From NCBI GenBank assembly GCA_001695595.3, contig MBPM02000024.1:558001-622000 (forward strand): a stretch of 64,000 bases of DNA, given 5' to 3'. This stretch comes from Plasmopara viticola (lineage: Eukaryota > Oomycota > Peronosporomycetes > Peronosporales > Peronosporaceae). This document shows positions 1-12,800 of this stretch, in pieces; the first letter of the stretch is position 1; every line of letters starts with the position of its first letter. Both the position numbers and the translations under genes were made by a program. The notes below the pieces were generated by a model. The model worked only from the letters and a program-made list of their open reading frames with translations. It ran no database searches and had not been told where the DNA came from.

Positions 1-1
1 G

Positions 2-1090
2 TTGAAATACAGGACGAAAACGTGTGCAATTTGCAACAAGGTGCGCAATCGAAAGCAAAGTTGCAAACTTTGCGGCAAGAATGTGTGCGATCAGTGCCGC
101 ATGAGTAAGTTGCTGTATCCGTTGCATTGCACGAGCAACAGTCCGTGCAACTACGTTTTTTGCAAATCTTGCATAAGTCACGCCAAGGGTACATTGTACC
201 GACGCGCTGGTACATCTGTCTTATCAGAATTGGACCGATCCCGATCTGTACCCGACCCTCGCGCTCCATTAAGGGAACGATTCGAACGCTCGATGCTAAA
301 ATTGTCCGTCGACTTGTCTTCAACGCAAAGGCGGGTGCACGAACCAGCTGGGTACCAAAAACGTGGTTCAATGCCGTTGAGCCCACAACGTCCCCCCAGC
401 TGCGTCTTGAAAGCTCGAGCGACTACGTCGTTGAGTTCCTCGACGTGTCGAAGCTCGCCATCGTTAACGTCAGGGTTTGATTCGTTCAACGACAGGAAAA
501 AGGATCAACCGAATGAAGCCTTGTACCAATCAAGTCGTGACTGTACCAATCGTTCACTGGTTCGGACAGCTTCAGGATCTCAACGTCCATCCACCAGCCC
601 ATTCCGACGAAGACTTGCGTTAAGAAGCTACACGGATTATCAATTGCTACCTCCCAAAGCTTCGCTCAACGACTCGATGGACAACACTTTTGACATTGAA
701 GAGATTGAAGCGTGCGAAGTGGTGAGTGACGAGAGCGACGAGAGCGACGAGGCTTCGGATCTTGAAGAAGGGCAGAGTCCCAGCCTTGACTCTTGTCAAC
801 AACAGCTTGTTTGCCTTTACGATGCCAGGAAAGGTGATGCCATGGAGCTGAGTCAAGCTGTCGATAGCAAGCCTTTCACGGACGACTTGGTGGAGAAGGA
901 GAAGTTGTGGTACTTGAACTCTCTCCGCTCTTACGATCCCAGCTCGATTGCCAGGCTTTCTTCATTAGAGTCCTCCTACTCGGAGAATGTCATGACACGC
1001 CTGTATCAATATAACATAGCAGCAGAAGTCACGTACTTGCAGACCAAGTACAATGCTAGTATCACCGCTGATAAGAGTAGAAAGCATTGA
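2..1090 (+). CDS. FYVE-like zinc finger protein, 3' part (5' end outside window)
   Basis: The frame is open from the first bases of the window to a TGA at 1088-1090, so this is the C-terminal 362 residues of a longer protein whose start lies upstream. Residues 8-60 carry paired CxxC motifs (CAIC, CKLCGKNVCDQC, then a later FCKSC) in the order and spacing of a FYVE-type, eight-cysteine double zinc site. The rest is Ser/Arg-rich and probably disordered, with an acidic stretch near residues 235-258 and a more ordered segment at about 290-355. Oomycetes have a large family in which such a finger follows a START-like lipid-binding domain. That is a family-level expectation, since the upstream part is not visible. 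FYVE fingers usually bind phosphatidylinositol 3-phosphate on endosomes, but the canonical RHHCR motif is not present, so lipid binding is uncertain. The gene converges on lpxD with only 46 bp between the stop codons. Confidence 0.82.
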   Translation: MKYRTKTCAICNKVRNRKQSCKLCGKNVCDQCRMSKLLYPLHCTSNSPCNYVFCKSCISHAKGTLYRRAGTSVLSELDRSRSVPDPRAPLRERFERSMLKLSVDLSSTQRRVHEPAGYQKRGSMPLSPQRPPSCVLKARATTSLSSSTCRSSPSLTSGFDSFNDRKKDQPNEALYQSSRDCTNRSLVRTASGSQRPSTSPFRRRLALRSYTDYQLLPPKASLNDSMDNTFDIEEIEACEVVSDESDESDEASDLEEGQSPSLDSCQQQLVCLYDARKGDAMELSQAVDSKPFTDDLVEKEKLWYLNSLRSYDPSSIARLSSLESSYSENVMTRLYQYNIAAEVTYLQTKYNASITADKSRKH

Positions 1091-1136
1091 TAGAGATGGT
1101 TTGTGGAACCCGGTTTAAGGACTGGCACAATCTCTT

Positions 1137-2108
1137 TTACTTTAACGACTGTTTGCCGAGTCGTTTTAAATGTACCATTTGGCGCCGGTACTCCATAATT
1201 GGTACCGCCGGATTTCCCCCTATACAAGAACAATCAACATGAATAATCTGGCCATTGTAAAAAGATTTGGATTTGTACCATAGGTGGCATTTGACTCGAG
1301 GTGATTCATCACGCCGCTTTTTGCAGCAATGCGAACATTGTCGCCAATGGTTAAATGCTGCGCGATGCCCACTTGGCCACCAATGTGCACATTGTTGCCC
1401 AGCGTCGTGCTACCGGCAATGCCCGTCTGGGCTGCAATGACACAGCCTGTTCCAAGCTGGACGTTGTGGCCAATTTGAATCTATAGTGAATGCAAGCAAT
1501 AATCAGACGTCAAAGAAAGAAGAACGTGCCACGAGCGTGACTGACCATATTATCGAGTTTGCAGCCTGTACCAATTATTGTGTCACGCCAACTGCCACGG
1601 TCGATGGTACAATTGGCACTGCAGCAAAGATGAGCGCACTGACTCCGTTCCTTTTAGCAAGGAGAAAGAACGCACCCGATCTCAACATGGTCGTGAATTT
1701 CAACTCGTAGTTCTTGGGCCTTTTTAGTGTGTTCACCATTGACATCGAGCATAAATCCAAATCCGTCCTGACCAATGCGTACCCCCGGATGTACCCTTAC
1801 CTTGGTGCCGATGGTACAGTTTTGGAGCGTCACATTGGCTTCGATGATGGTACCGTCACCAATGACCACGTCCTCCCCAATAAAGCTTAGCGCGCCAATG
1901 TGGCACCGTTTACCGATCTAAAATGTACCATACGGGATTATTGAACACTGTAATTGGAATATTCAATCGTCATCAATACTTTTGCGGACGGGTGGATCAC
2001 AGCGGTCGAAGACACGGAGGACGACGCTTTGGAGAATGCCTGAGCAGCTTTCAATACTCGCTGTACAGGGATCACCGACCTTTGGTGACGTACTGCAGAC
2101 AATAGCAT
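1137..2108 (-). CDS. lpxD: UDP-3-O-acylglucosamine N-acyltransferase (LpxD-like), five exons
   Basis: No single long frame shows this gene; it appears after splicing. Exons on the minus strand are 2108-1980, 1917-1676, 1618-1546, 1480-1279 and 1219-1137, with four introns of 62, 57, 65 and 59 bp, all GT-AG, joining to a 242-residue product. The spliced protein is a left-handed beta-helix of hexapeptide repeats with LpxD signatures: RIGQDGFGF, then HVEIGANCTIDRG, then KLDNMIQIGHNV, which keeps the histidine that is catalytic in E. coli LpxD, and a C-terminal YGGNPAVPIMEYRRQ. LpxD adds the N-linked acyl chain in lipid A synthesis; plants keep a mitochondrial pathway, and an oomycete copy would fit that pattern. 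The start is uncertain. ATG 2106-2108 is the first in frame after a stop at 2154-2156, but the usual N-terminal domain is largely missing, so an unseen upstream exon is possible. Confidence 0.85.
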
Positions 2109-3234
2109 TGCGCTGATCGGCTCGTTAATTGGTATACAAAGGCGAAGAATCACTTATTGGGTAAAATTTATGGGCATCGGCCCAATTTCGCAATATTATT
2201 GAGTATCCATACTTAATAATCATGAAAAATATAGGCCACAACATTGGGATACTTGGAAAGGAAGTTAAAGGCGTCTCGGCATGGCTTACGGCACGTTCCC
2301 TAATAAACTAAAAGACGGCATTAAGCCAATCTAGCTACTTTAAAAAAATCAATACTGGCTGTGCGGGTCTCTCAAGGCCCTAGACCGAGCTTTTGTAGAA
2401 AGTCACTGGCCCTTCCAGCACCAGTTTGTTACTAGGAAGGACGCCTTCAGAAGGCTTTGTTTCTGGCCTCGACGAGTGTCAGTTGCACATTATTGCAGCT
2501 CGATGAGAATAGTCATGAATGAGTCATCTAGGAATGGCAGGGCTGCCGAACGAAATTACCCTGTTCACAACAAGGCGTTACTTGCATTCGTTAATGTTTG
2601 AGTGCATTCTCTGAGTCCGAAGTCTCATGTGATTCATTCAAACCATGCCTCTACCAACTTGCTCTTAAAAACGGCAGGATGCTAGTCATATTATGTGTTT
2701 AGAACTTTTAAATCTTTGGAAACTTAGTGAGCTCTTTCGTGCAGGCCAGACTATAAATTAAATAATAGCTCTATTGAAAAGCGCATTTGGCTGGCTAACA
2801 AAAGAGGATGCCAATATAAAGCCCTTAGCACAATTTCGTATCGCACGCAAAGAAGCTTAAGTCAAGCAGTCAACTCCACGACAGCGATCGCAGTTGCATT
2901 GCTATAAGTAAGCAGACGGTCTGCTTAAATATAGGGTAACTTCAGCAGAGTTGCTACAAAGTGTCAATTGTACTGCAAAGACCAGAACTACGAAACACTT
3001 CCAGAGGCAGATGATACTCCATTTGGTGGCCGTTTGGGTCAAGAGAACTGTTTTTCTAGTCTGTACAATATTCTGCTGACTCTGCATGTACAAGCAATTG
3101 GCTGAATTTGTGACTTTCAGTGAGAAACGCAAACTAAGGCCCGCGAGTCACACGTTGGCGCATTCTACAAAGCCTATGGAACTTGGCTTCTGTCGGTAGT
3201 GAATAACAACAAGGGCAAGTGGCGCTCGCACATC
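2109..3234. other. Gene-free stretch
   Basis: No convincing coding region was found on either strand. Open frames are short and unlike any family I recognise. The 5' end of lpxD, if it has another exon, would lie in the first few hundred bases; one frame around 2220-2290 (minus) reads plausibly but has no supporting splice sites. Confidence 0.5.
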
Positions 3235-3660
3235 GCATGAGTAAAATGGTGTATACAGCCAGTATGAGTGGGAGGCACGGAGCAAAGCTGTTAATTAAGT
3301 CTTTATAAACTACTATGGCCTTTCAGGCACGATAATGTTGAATTTGGGTCCACGCTTCACCGTTGTGTGTGGGCAAACGCTATTTGAACTATTGGCTGTA
3401 ATTTGCTGATGTCTGTGGCTATCCATCGACCGACAGATGGTCAGACGAAAAGGGTCAACCGTGTGCTATGTGCAGTATGAAGTATGTGCGCCAACACGCC
3501 ACATTTGTAAGCCAATAAACGATCTGTGGATAAAGTTGCACTTAATAGTGTGGCCCACACATCCACAAGCTGCGTGGAGCGTCTTATATGGCATTCTCAT
3601 CTTCAATCCCTTAATCAATCAAGGTGCCGCCTGACCCTCTTCGAAGTGCTGTCCTTTCGC
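3235..3660 (+). mobile_element. Ty3/gypsy integrase relic
   Basis: Read across frames on the plus strand, this stretch follows the integrase core and C-terminal part of oomycete gypsy elements. There is a weak SKM-start region near 3238, GPRFTVV at about 3346 (from the DRDPRFT motif), a FELLAV stretch, TDGQTKRVNRVL at about 3432 (from the DGQTERVNRVLE motif), and then VALNSVAHTST near 3530, matching the FALNNSVHAST region. It contains stop codons and frame changes and is long dead. No protease, reverse transcriptase or LTRs could be recognised next to it. Confidence 0.72.
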
Positions 3661-5865
3661 TTAACCTTGCTGATAAGACTTGTACGGGTGCATATACTAA
3701 ATGTGCCTCTTACCATCATCTCATCAGGCACGAGACTAAATGGCCGCCTCTCCAACAGGCCGATAGCTTTAGGTATTCAGTCAAGCCTGAAGCTCATAGC
3801 AAAAGTAAAGTAGCCTTCCGATGTAGTTCGAAAATCGCGCGCTGAAACTTGTGGATTTTGATTTGATGGTCCATTTTTTATATAACATTAGCGAAGGAGA
3901 CCAAGGCTCTCAAAGTTTAAACATGCATCGCATAAGCCGCAGACGGGTCGAGAAGGGCAACATTATGAGATCTTAAGCACGTGCACACGATCGCACAAAA
4001 GCTGTGGCCTCACATTCGTATTGCACATCTTTAAAGCGGAAGCGGCACATCTAAAGCATTTAGGCTTGCGTTAAGGTGCGAAAGAAGCTTCATGGGAGCC
4101 AGAAGATCTTTAGATGTAGCGTGGCATCTCGAATCACGAAACACTTGGTGGTCGTTGTAACTGATTTTCATTAGAACAAAATGTCGGTTCGTATGCAAGC
4201 CACGATCTTTTGGCCGCGTTCATAGCATGCTAAGAGCACCTACATGCCCGCATTCGATACTTATACTCCTAGCGCCCAGCAAAGCATTATGCAGAAGCCA
4301 AGACACCTCGAAGGTGATTTACCTTCGACTCGCAAGGTGAGCAAATTGCACGCTAAGTTGACGGACGTAAGTATATCGCCCAAGGTGGCAGTGTTTTAAC
4401 TTGTAAATTCTGAAATGTAAATCGGGCTCTCTTATTACACCGTGGTGGTGACCGTGGTGGAATGATTCCTGGGTATCTTCATACCGAGTTAGGTTCCTCA
4501 CGAGCCACAGCGAGATCTCTAAAACGGATTTTAATAGCACGCGCTGAAGCAAGGGTTGCAATTCAAAGAGGCCACGTAAAAACTTCATAGAACCTTTGTG
4601 GCGTAAAAAGCAGTTGAGTGTAATGATCGGCGTCATAGTCTGCATCAGCAATACGAGATATAAATTCCATCCATTATCCAAAAAGTCAGCGTATATTTCA
4701 CGGGGCGGTGACTTGCACTGAGATCTGTGGGTGCGCGATTTATATAAGCTCAAACACTGCGTTAATGACCTCGGTCACTGGACGTATCAAAGGAATAGTT
4801 GTCATCGACTTTGTCTTCTTCCTCCTGGTCACCAATTGGATGTCCCAGGTCAAGGCTTTCTTTGGTGCCTATGAGCTTATCTGGCCATTCAGTAAGCAAA
4901 ATGTTTACCATATTAAATGAATGAACATGAAGTTTTTGTGGACCAGCGAGCGAGGAAGAATAGTAGGCGCACGCTTTTCACCGCATAAAAGTAAGAGGCT
5001 CTTTCAGATGCAATTTTACCGCAGCGGTCCTCTGGTGAGCGAGCTGTTAAGTCTCACTATCTGCAGCCTTAGTTGCAGGCGTAACGTCGCCACCCATACC
5101 CCGAGCTCGGTCCTTGGTGTTGTCGTAACTTTCACCGACACAGATTCAGGCGCTAAGGCCAAATTTAGGATATTGGTAATTAAATCAGCCTTTTTGGTGT
5201 CAATTTAGTCCTCGAAAAATGATGTGGTTAATTGGAAGCTTTATTTGCTGCATTTTTTCCGTAGAGGTTTCAAGAAACGTAAAACTGAATGGATATCGTA
5301 GGAGAGAGTCTCGGGAGTAAGAATGGTCTTGAGAAAATCAAAATTAGCCAGTTGAATGATTTACGTACAGATATCAAAAGCTTATTCGCCTGTATTCGGT
5401 CAATCAAAATCTTCTCAAGACACATTTTTACCTCGCAACGCGATTGTAATCTTAACTTTTTGCAGTTGCATAGCGACATGAACGCACCGACATTGTATGG
5501 CGCTATCAGCATCGACTTCTGCAAGCTGGTTAATAGTATGACGAGATTTACCCCTCTAATGGCTACTATTAACCAGCATATCACCGATAGTAGCTCTTGC
5601 AGCATGTGTGTAGCGCACACCGTTTCAAAGAAACGCTATGCGTATACATGGCCTCCAGCCTTTCTACCCGTAAACGTCATTGGAAGATTTGGCACTGCGG
5701 CAGCAACATTTTCAGCTCTTTTTTAGCGAATTTTTAAGTGATGTGTCTTTAATTTAGAATGGCACAAAGTTCTAAGGAGACACTGCCGGTATTATACCGG
5801 TCCTCATACATAGGTATTGCAAAGGATCGTGCATTTACCTCAAGGGTTAAATCTATTGCATTTAT
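3661..5865. other. Gene-poor stretch, possibly degraded transposon sequence
   Basis: Two unrecognised open frames of about 145 codons lie here (4319-4753 minus and 5289-5726 plus). Neither shows a domain or signal peptide, the second has a comparable frame on the other strand, and both look like chance frames. The first few hundred bases may continue the gypsy relic. Confidence 0.4.
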
Positions 5866-6022
5866 TAACTTGTAGACGAGGACGTGGCGTTCCATTATGA
5901 CATAATGCGAGAAGAGTAGACGGCCATCGTACGCAAATTATAATCTGGAGATAAAAGCCGCAGAAGCTGCAGAGTGCCGACTTTAAAAAAAACACTACCA
6001 CAAGGGAAAGAGAGGCAATTTG
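5866..6022 (-). pseudogene. Small relic of the laminin IV-like gene found at 47.4-52.2 kb
   Basis: The plus strand here aligns by eye with 47640-47800. Shared blocks in the same order include gacgtggcgttc, gacggcca.cgtacgcaa, a region ending tgc.gagtgcc, and an accacaagg.aaagggaggcaa-like block. On the minus strand the frame gives ICVRWPS, matching ATCVRWPS in the larger copy. It is therefore a short, strongly diverged duplicate of the 3' part of that gene, about 42 kb away. No neighbouring exons were recognised. Confidence 0.6.
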
Positions 6023-9000
6023 ACGCGATTGATGCAGAATCCGATGTCGATTGCAAAATACTTTGCGCTGCTTGTAAAGAAGCCGAAAATTAAAGTCTAC
6101 CACATTGTAACACCACATTATTCAGTGCTGGTGTGAAGCTTATTGTCTCTCACGACCTTAAAAGCTTGTCTTAGATACCTCTCCGGCCCCGACTTATCTC
6201 GTTAAAAGCAGCTATAAACAAATATATCGTCAGCGTTTACTCAAACAAATTCCCGTAATGGTCGAAACGACAGTGTGACAAAACGGTTTAGCGTCGCCGG
6301 GGCATTTGATCTTCAAAAACACTTTTATAGCATACCGCTAGGCGTGAAGAAAGGTGCACCCGAATCCCTCGTCTTAATTTGATATGCAGTGTATACCAGG
6401 ATATGCTGTTAAGCAACACGTCCTTCCTCGAGGGGCTACCTAGGCAGGTACCGCTGCACTAATCATGATCGAGTCGCCTGTGTCTGCTCGACTTTCAAGC
6501 ACAGCAAGTCGATGATGAGTGCGGAGATTTTGACGTTTACACCATGCCATATGATTTCTTTACAATGTTAAGGATATGAACGAGGTCATACAACTCCGCT
6601 GGCACTAGCCATTGCAGAAAATTGTGCGTGATGTAAGGTCACTAACAAACGATTTTATTCTTCAAAATATTGGAACAGTAAGCCACTTGATCTAACTGTC
6701 TTTATAAAAATAGGTTTTTGCAATCATTCATGATCTCTACGCCAAGGCGCAGCTTTTTTCTTGTAGGAGTAATTAAGGACACACTCGCTTGGACGTCTTC
6801 GTAACCGTGAAAGAGGGTTTCTCTCATTATATACCCCTTTTAAGATAGTTGTGGCTTTTATATCAGCCAAAAACTCAGTTGCTTTGATGTATATAAGGTA
6901 CAGAGGCTTTGACACCTCTGCTATTGGATTGCACATGCCGTACACATAGCGTCCAGCCAAATTGTCATTTATCCCTATGGGCGTGATTTTGTTGTCATTT
7001 ATGGGGTCGTTAGCAAGGCCATACAATCGATCAGTATCGTAAACTTTATCTTTATTAGCGAAGCTATTTTATCTGCAGCTGCTACTCACCTATGGAGCTA
7101 TGTTGCCCACTATTTCTCGTAAACCTGTCATAATCGCCCACAACTGGTCGCTCTATGTTACCCTATATCTTTTTTTTGACAATCAGTGCTGCTAGCAGAA
7201 CATAGTTTCTCTCTCATCGGATTTTAGAGGCATCGCCACGTCAACTTTAGGGGAGAAATCAGTACTTGCGAAACCAGCCAGACTAATTTCAATAGTGCAA
7301 ATACCCGAATCTTCCTCACTGCCGATTTGGGCACCAAAGGATGAAGTAAAAGTCATTGACAACAACCTTCGGAGCTATTCGTGGTTGAATTCGTTGATCA
7401 AAGTCATCAACGCTAAAGATAATGAAATTTGTGACTCCTCCATCACTGAGTATCGACACAGGCCACTTTGAACGTGTTATTTTGTGTTTGTGTGCCTAAA
7501 GGGTAGATTGCTTATTGCTTAGGTCAATATGACTCTTTCTCATATGTCTTTGCTTCGAATCGTGCCTTGGGAGCCGAACTTTATGTGCGGGTATGGAGTC
7601 AATCCAGTCATACCTCAGCGTGCTACTCGAAATCCGCGGCTTGAACTCAAAGCGCCCGCTGCTTTAGATCTTGAGCCAAAACAACCAATCATTAGTGAAG
7701 CAAAAGTCGTTCCAACAGCTCTCGCGACTTTTATAGCAAAATAACTGCACCAATTCACATCAAGAGGTGAAAACAAGGACCTGGCACCTGTACCTCTTCT
7801 TTACAATGCACTTCTCATTAAGCTGCCGCTAGCAGGAGCGTAAAAATTACAAACGCATCCGTTATGCGTCTTATTTGTAAAGAGCAGAACCTGAAACGCA
7901 TCTGCCATGCGCCTCATTTGTAGAGAGCAGAATTTTGAAGCACGAGTTCGTAATTGCTGTTGGGGACTGGCTTCTTCGGAGTGGACCAGACTCTTAAGAT
8001 CTTCAGATAGAAAATATACTATTTCGGTCGTGTGACCGATCCGCATCACAGTCGAAACGATAGTCAAGCTTATTGACTCAAGGTCTTTCATTCAATTGCA
8101 GAAGCTGCTCTCTTTGTTATCAGCTTCAGGTCTATCCGTCCACTCTTTCTTATTGCTAATATGGTAATGACTATAAGCACGATCAGCCGCCGTATGTCCA
8201 CAGTTTTTACCGACAAGCTCGAGAGCTGGAAGAACATTTTAAAAGCTGATGGGGTCACCGCAGCACTCACATGAGCTCAGGGTCTTCATTACCTAACTAC
8301 CACGTAAAGCGCTTATACAAACTTTCTAGTGCGTATCAATCGTCCTGTGAAGGTCGATCGTGTAATCTGATCCCTGTTATGCAAGCACAGTGCAAAATAC
8401 GAAGATGTGACAAAAGCACTAACCGAATTGCTTAAGAGGAAAACTGAACGAGTCCCAACACCAAGAGGTGCTTAAATTAGGTAAAGAAGCTTATTACAGG
8501 CGCCAAATATGCTTTGGCGGATTCGGAACGACACCTCAGTGTCGTCAGTGACACATTTAAGAATGCTGTCCATACTATGCTCTCGCCAAATTAAGGGTTC
8601 ACCTATATGACAGAGTTATTTGTGACCGGTATAAAACATGCATCACTACGCACTGCGACACAATCATCTTGCCCGTGGCCAGATCGCTCTCATACTTTTT
8701 CGAAATATGGTTTCAAGGTCAACTGGTACTGGTCCGTTATCGCGACGCCGAGAGCACGAACTACCTCATGAGACAACTTTGATCACGTATATGTTTTATT
8801 TGATTGGTGGCGGGTGCGCGCAAGATGACATTTATGAAGCTCTGCTATATACTTTGAAAGCACTATGTTTGAAGCATCGGACAAATATATGTTGGTGGGG
8901 CTAAAGGCGGGGCCACATCCGATCTCGATGGAAACCGGGCTGCGGTAATTCAAATCAAAGGTCTCAGCTGTTTTGTAAGCATCGAACAAATGTTAAGAAA

Positions 9001-9694
9001 ATCAAAGCTGTTAAATTGGCCTACGACACATTTACAGAGGATTTGAGAAAACGCTTTGGCATAGTCAATAGTGCATGTTGTGCAAAATCCCCGTACGATA
9101 CATTAGGAGGAATTGGGAGAGACAACATCAGGGTGCTTTTGTCAGCAAAAAAAAGACGCCAAAAGGCACATGTTTTGAATTCACAAGATGAGGCAACGTC
9201 GTTAGCGTTGCTTGCGGCGCTTCTGACTATGACAAAGTTCGGGCGCTTTTTCAACTTGATGAGGTCGGTCATGAGGAAGGCGTTTTGCTCTTGAATGAAG
9301 TAGCTAAATGCGAAAGTACACAAGAAGATATCTATCATGAACTACGCAATAAAATTCGTGGGTTGTATGAGTTCTGAGTGATTACAAAGTACGCTCGGCA
9401 AATTATACACCTTAATTGTTTGGAATAATTATCCTTTCTCGTGATTTACAACTTCCACGCTGAACAGAAGTCAAGCATATTTGATGTGCTTGCCTACGCG
9501 CTTTTGTACAGACCAGAATAATAAACAAGTCCACATCAGCAGGTTTCCAAAGTCAATTTACAAACAAATTTAATCGGCATACAAAATCAATGTAAAGTTT
9601 GGGCTAATATTGCTATTCTTCGTCGCACTTAAGTTGAGATAGAAATACTACATCAGCTCGTTGAGCGGACAATCTGCTCCAGTTTAGAGATATG
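6023..9694. other. Gene-poor AT-rich stretch
   Basis: No reading frame here is recognisable. The longest (6724-7026 minus, 100 codons) has no domain I know. The only structure noted is the small tandem duplication at 7851-7936. The stretch probably consists of decayed transposable elements, but I cannot show which. Confidence 0.4.
7851..7936. repeat. Two-unit 43-bp tandem repeat
   Basis: Units 7851-7893 and 7894-7936 have the same length and share the pattern aaacgcatc..., atgcg.ct.atttgta.agag and agcagaa, differing at a handful of positions. This is a simple local duplication with no coding context. Confidence 0.75.
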
Positions 9695-9880
9695 TTTTTT
9701 TCTCAATTAGATACTGGTGCTCACATGTTTAAGCGGCTGGCCGAGAATATGAGGACCTGTACGACCTGCCAAAGAATTAAATTTGCGAGTCGCACGTCAG
9801 CGCCAAGGCTAAATCTGCCTGTATCGGCAAACTACAAAAAAGTCCATGCGCCCCGGGTTTGTTTTTGGCCTGACAACATT
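9695..9880 (+). mobile_element. Ty3/gypsy integrase zinc-finger relic
   Basis: A 63-codon open frame (9692-9883) contains MRTCTTCQRIK followed by LNLPVSANYKKVH. This corresponds to the CxxC half of the integrase H2C2 zinc finger (typically CxxCQxxK) and the following LPVPxxPW segment of gypsy integrases. Flanking sequence is too decayed to extend the match reliably, although the next few hundred bases could be the rest of the integrase core. Confidence 0.65.
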
Positions 9881-12800
9881 TGATATTATTACGATAGAGT
9901 GCCGCTGAGTAATATGGTATGATCGACGGTTTGGCTAATATAATTAGAAAGCGGACAGTAGGGCTGCTCGTGGGTGCGGTGTCCGAACGGATAAATATAG
10001 CGATCTACTGCAGCACTTTGGCAAACGCTGTCACAATTAATAGAAACTATTCGGCTGATGTCTATTGCAGACCCTTTCCAACAGATGATCAACCAGTGAG
10101 ACTAAAGTGCATAGTCAAAGACACACGACCCACCATGCGAGCTAAGCGCAGCATTTGTGGATCGACAAGCTATCCATGGTTGACTTTGCACTAAGCAACG
10201 CGGTCCACGTTTAAACGCGCTTCGCATTCTTTGTCTAAAATTGCCTGCGACATTAAGAACTTTCGCTCTTTGTTTAAGCACAAGGATTCTTTCCACTTCT
10301 CTGATCTCAATAGATTTCTCACGGAATCATTAGCCTTCACAAATAGTCGGCTTTACTATTTAACTAAAAATAAATGCTTGCGCTTGCCTAGAATGATAAA
10401 CCGATACAAACATTGAAGTGATAGCTTGATTTTTCTACCTATCGATTTAAGTAATTAGAAGTTAGATACATATTTTTCCTCAAGTTGGTGATTTGGTGCA
10501 ACGAACAATATTAAACGTCACGTCATCAAAACTTGCACTGTATACAAAGACATGGGTTAGTCCTCTTTATCGACCTCAATTGTATTAACGCATCCAAATC
10601 TTTTGCAGGACGTAATGCATGCTTGGAGCACATGGCCTCATGCGAGTCCTCATGAGTAATGAGTAATTACTCGAAGCGCTCGATCTTGTTGGCAAGGCAA
10701 GTAAGGATGGTCATTCATACAGTGACCAATAGCAGTCACAGCCGACGTCATATAATTATATCATCACTATGACGTTGGCTATAAGGCTGAAAAGCTAGTA
10801 ACTTGTTAAATGCAATTGAACTTGCCAGTCGAGCCTAGATCTCACCTTGAAGGGAAGCAACATACCGAGTCTTTTTGTACCGAGACACACAGCGGTCGGT
10901 CCAACTGTGAGCCTTTTTAAGTCGTATGGTCAAACGGATCAAACTCCAGCTCGCGTTTATCAAAGATGTGAGACCTCCTTGGAGGAGTCGCGGCCTGACT
11001 GCTAAAATCAAGCTTCAAACAAATCATTAGTTTACGCAGAGATGACGCAAGCTTTGAGCGAAAGCGAATTTCTCCAGCGCTCCTTAATCACCAAGTTAAG
11101 CAGCACTTACGTTCTGAGTGCGCACGCCATACAGCAAGGGTGCTTCTACAAGCGCTATAAGCTTTCTATAAAGTCGCGCGTTCACCCCGCTTCATTGGAA
11201 TTAGATGCTGGCTGCAGGAAAATTGATGAAGATCTTTGCTATTCAATTTAGAAGCAAAGAATACTTCGATTCTAAGCCTCTGTCCATAACGGACCATTTG
11301 CAGAGTGACGGTCAGGGAGAGCGAGTAAATGGAAACACAAAAAAAGTGTTGCGCTGTGTGCGCACAGATATACCAAGACGCTGAACCAGTATACGTTTGC
11401 ATGTTGAGACTTTGTTTTAAATGCTCCTCATGCATCAATAGGCTACCCGATATCTTGCATTAGTGGGATGGCTAGCCTTCTTTTGCCTTACAGAGGTATT
11501 GTCAAAATTGGCCTATATTTTGTATTGCTATATAACTTAAATCTTTCCTACATGGGCTTGAAAGTGCTACAGTTTATTTATGAAATTTCACCTTACCCGT
11601 AGCCCACTTGAGATTAAGGAATGTGCTATACAAGTACACGTCTTCGTCTAAATGTGTCTTTACATACTTATTTAAGTGTTGCTTGGGCATTGAAAGCTCT
11701 CGTGCTATCTTAAGTCATTCTGATAGCAGGTAGCTAGGCGTACTAATTATCGTGAGCGGTACATCTAGCTACCAAACTCGAATGAAGCAATAACCGTATA
11801 CTAAATTCTAGCACGGGAAATGGTCTAGTTGGACACGCTGTTTGGCAAACCTTTTAAGTCTGAAATGAGGTACTGCTGCGCCGTTTAGGTATTCAAAAAC
11901 ATCAGCTTGTCGCAACTCTCCGCTCGATTTTTAAGCTCAGAAGGTCGATTACGAGTGCGAAAAAAATGACCTTCGTATCTTGCTCATTGTAATCGATTTC
12001 GACAAAGAAGGCATCGATAAGCTCACACTAATCTCGTAAAAGTAACAATTGGCTGATAACACAGTACTCGTGCGTGGCACGAGATTATTTTCGCGCCGTA
12101 ATGCCTCAATTGATGGGAGCTTTGATGTCTTTGATAACCCCAAGTATACTCTAGAAGAAATTTACCGAATTTTTTTGTATTTCTGAGTTCGAAAACAACG
12201 TACGCTACTTATGAGGTCGGATCTAGTGTACTTTCGCTGGAGACAAATACGTCTACATATCTTTAAGATATTTTTCAGCTTCAAAGACTTTATCTTTGAG
12301 ATGTTCTTGGCTTCCAATTCAGCCAAAAGCTCTGTAAGTTCGAGTCATCGCAATTTAGTAGCTCTAGCACTGTCTTTTAACAAATTACATCTCCTGTTGC
12401 ACGAATACCCGTTAGGGTGTCAGCTACCCTTGATGCCAAGACCTCTTCGATCAGCACAAATTCATTCATGACGCACCGAAATCGACTCTAAATCACATCC
12501 TCCATCCTTTGTTGCAGAGCAATGTCACTGCTCATCTTGCCTTTTTTATCCAAATAATGTGCGGTGCTATGCTACGTTGGACCTATGCTACCAGCTTGTG
12601 AAATTGGTAAGCGTAGCTGTGAAACCCAGTTTTGGAACTGTAAAGCGTACATTAAAATTGCTTTCATTAGCGACTTGATAGGTCAGGCATTCATGCAAGT
12701 GAAGCTCGGCTGTGCGCTAAGGAACGCACCTAAGATGTCGTCACGTTTACTGTCGGTAAGATGTCGATAGCTGTCAGCTTTATTTCAGCCATACACCCAG

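Noticed and set aside
4319..4753. A 144-codon minus-strand frame
   Set aside because: It has no domain, no signal peptide, no supporting neighbour and a composition like the AT-rich background.
5289..5726. A 145-codon plus-strand frame
   Set aside because: It is unrecognised, with a 116-codon frame on the opposite strand over the same bases; nothing marks either as real.
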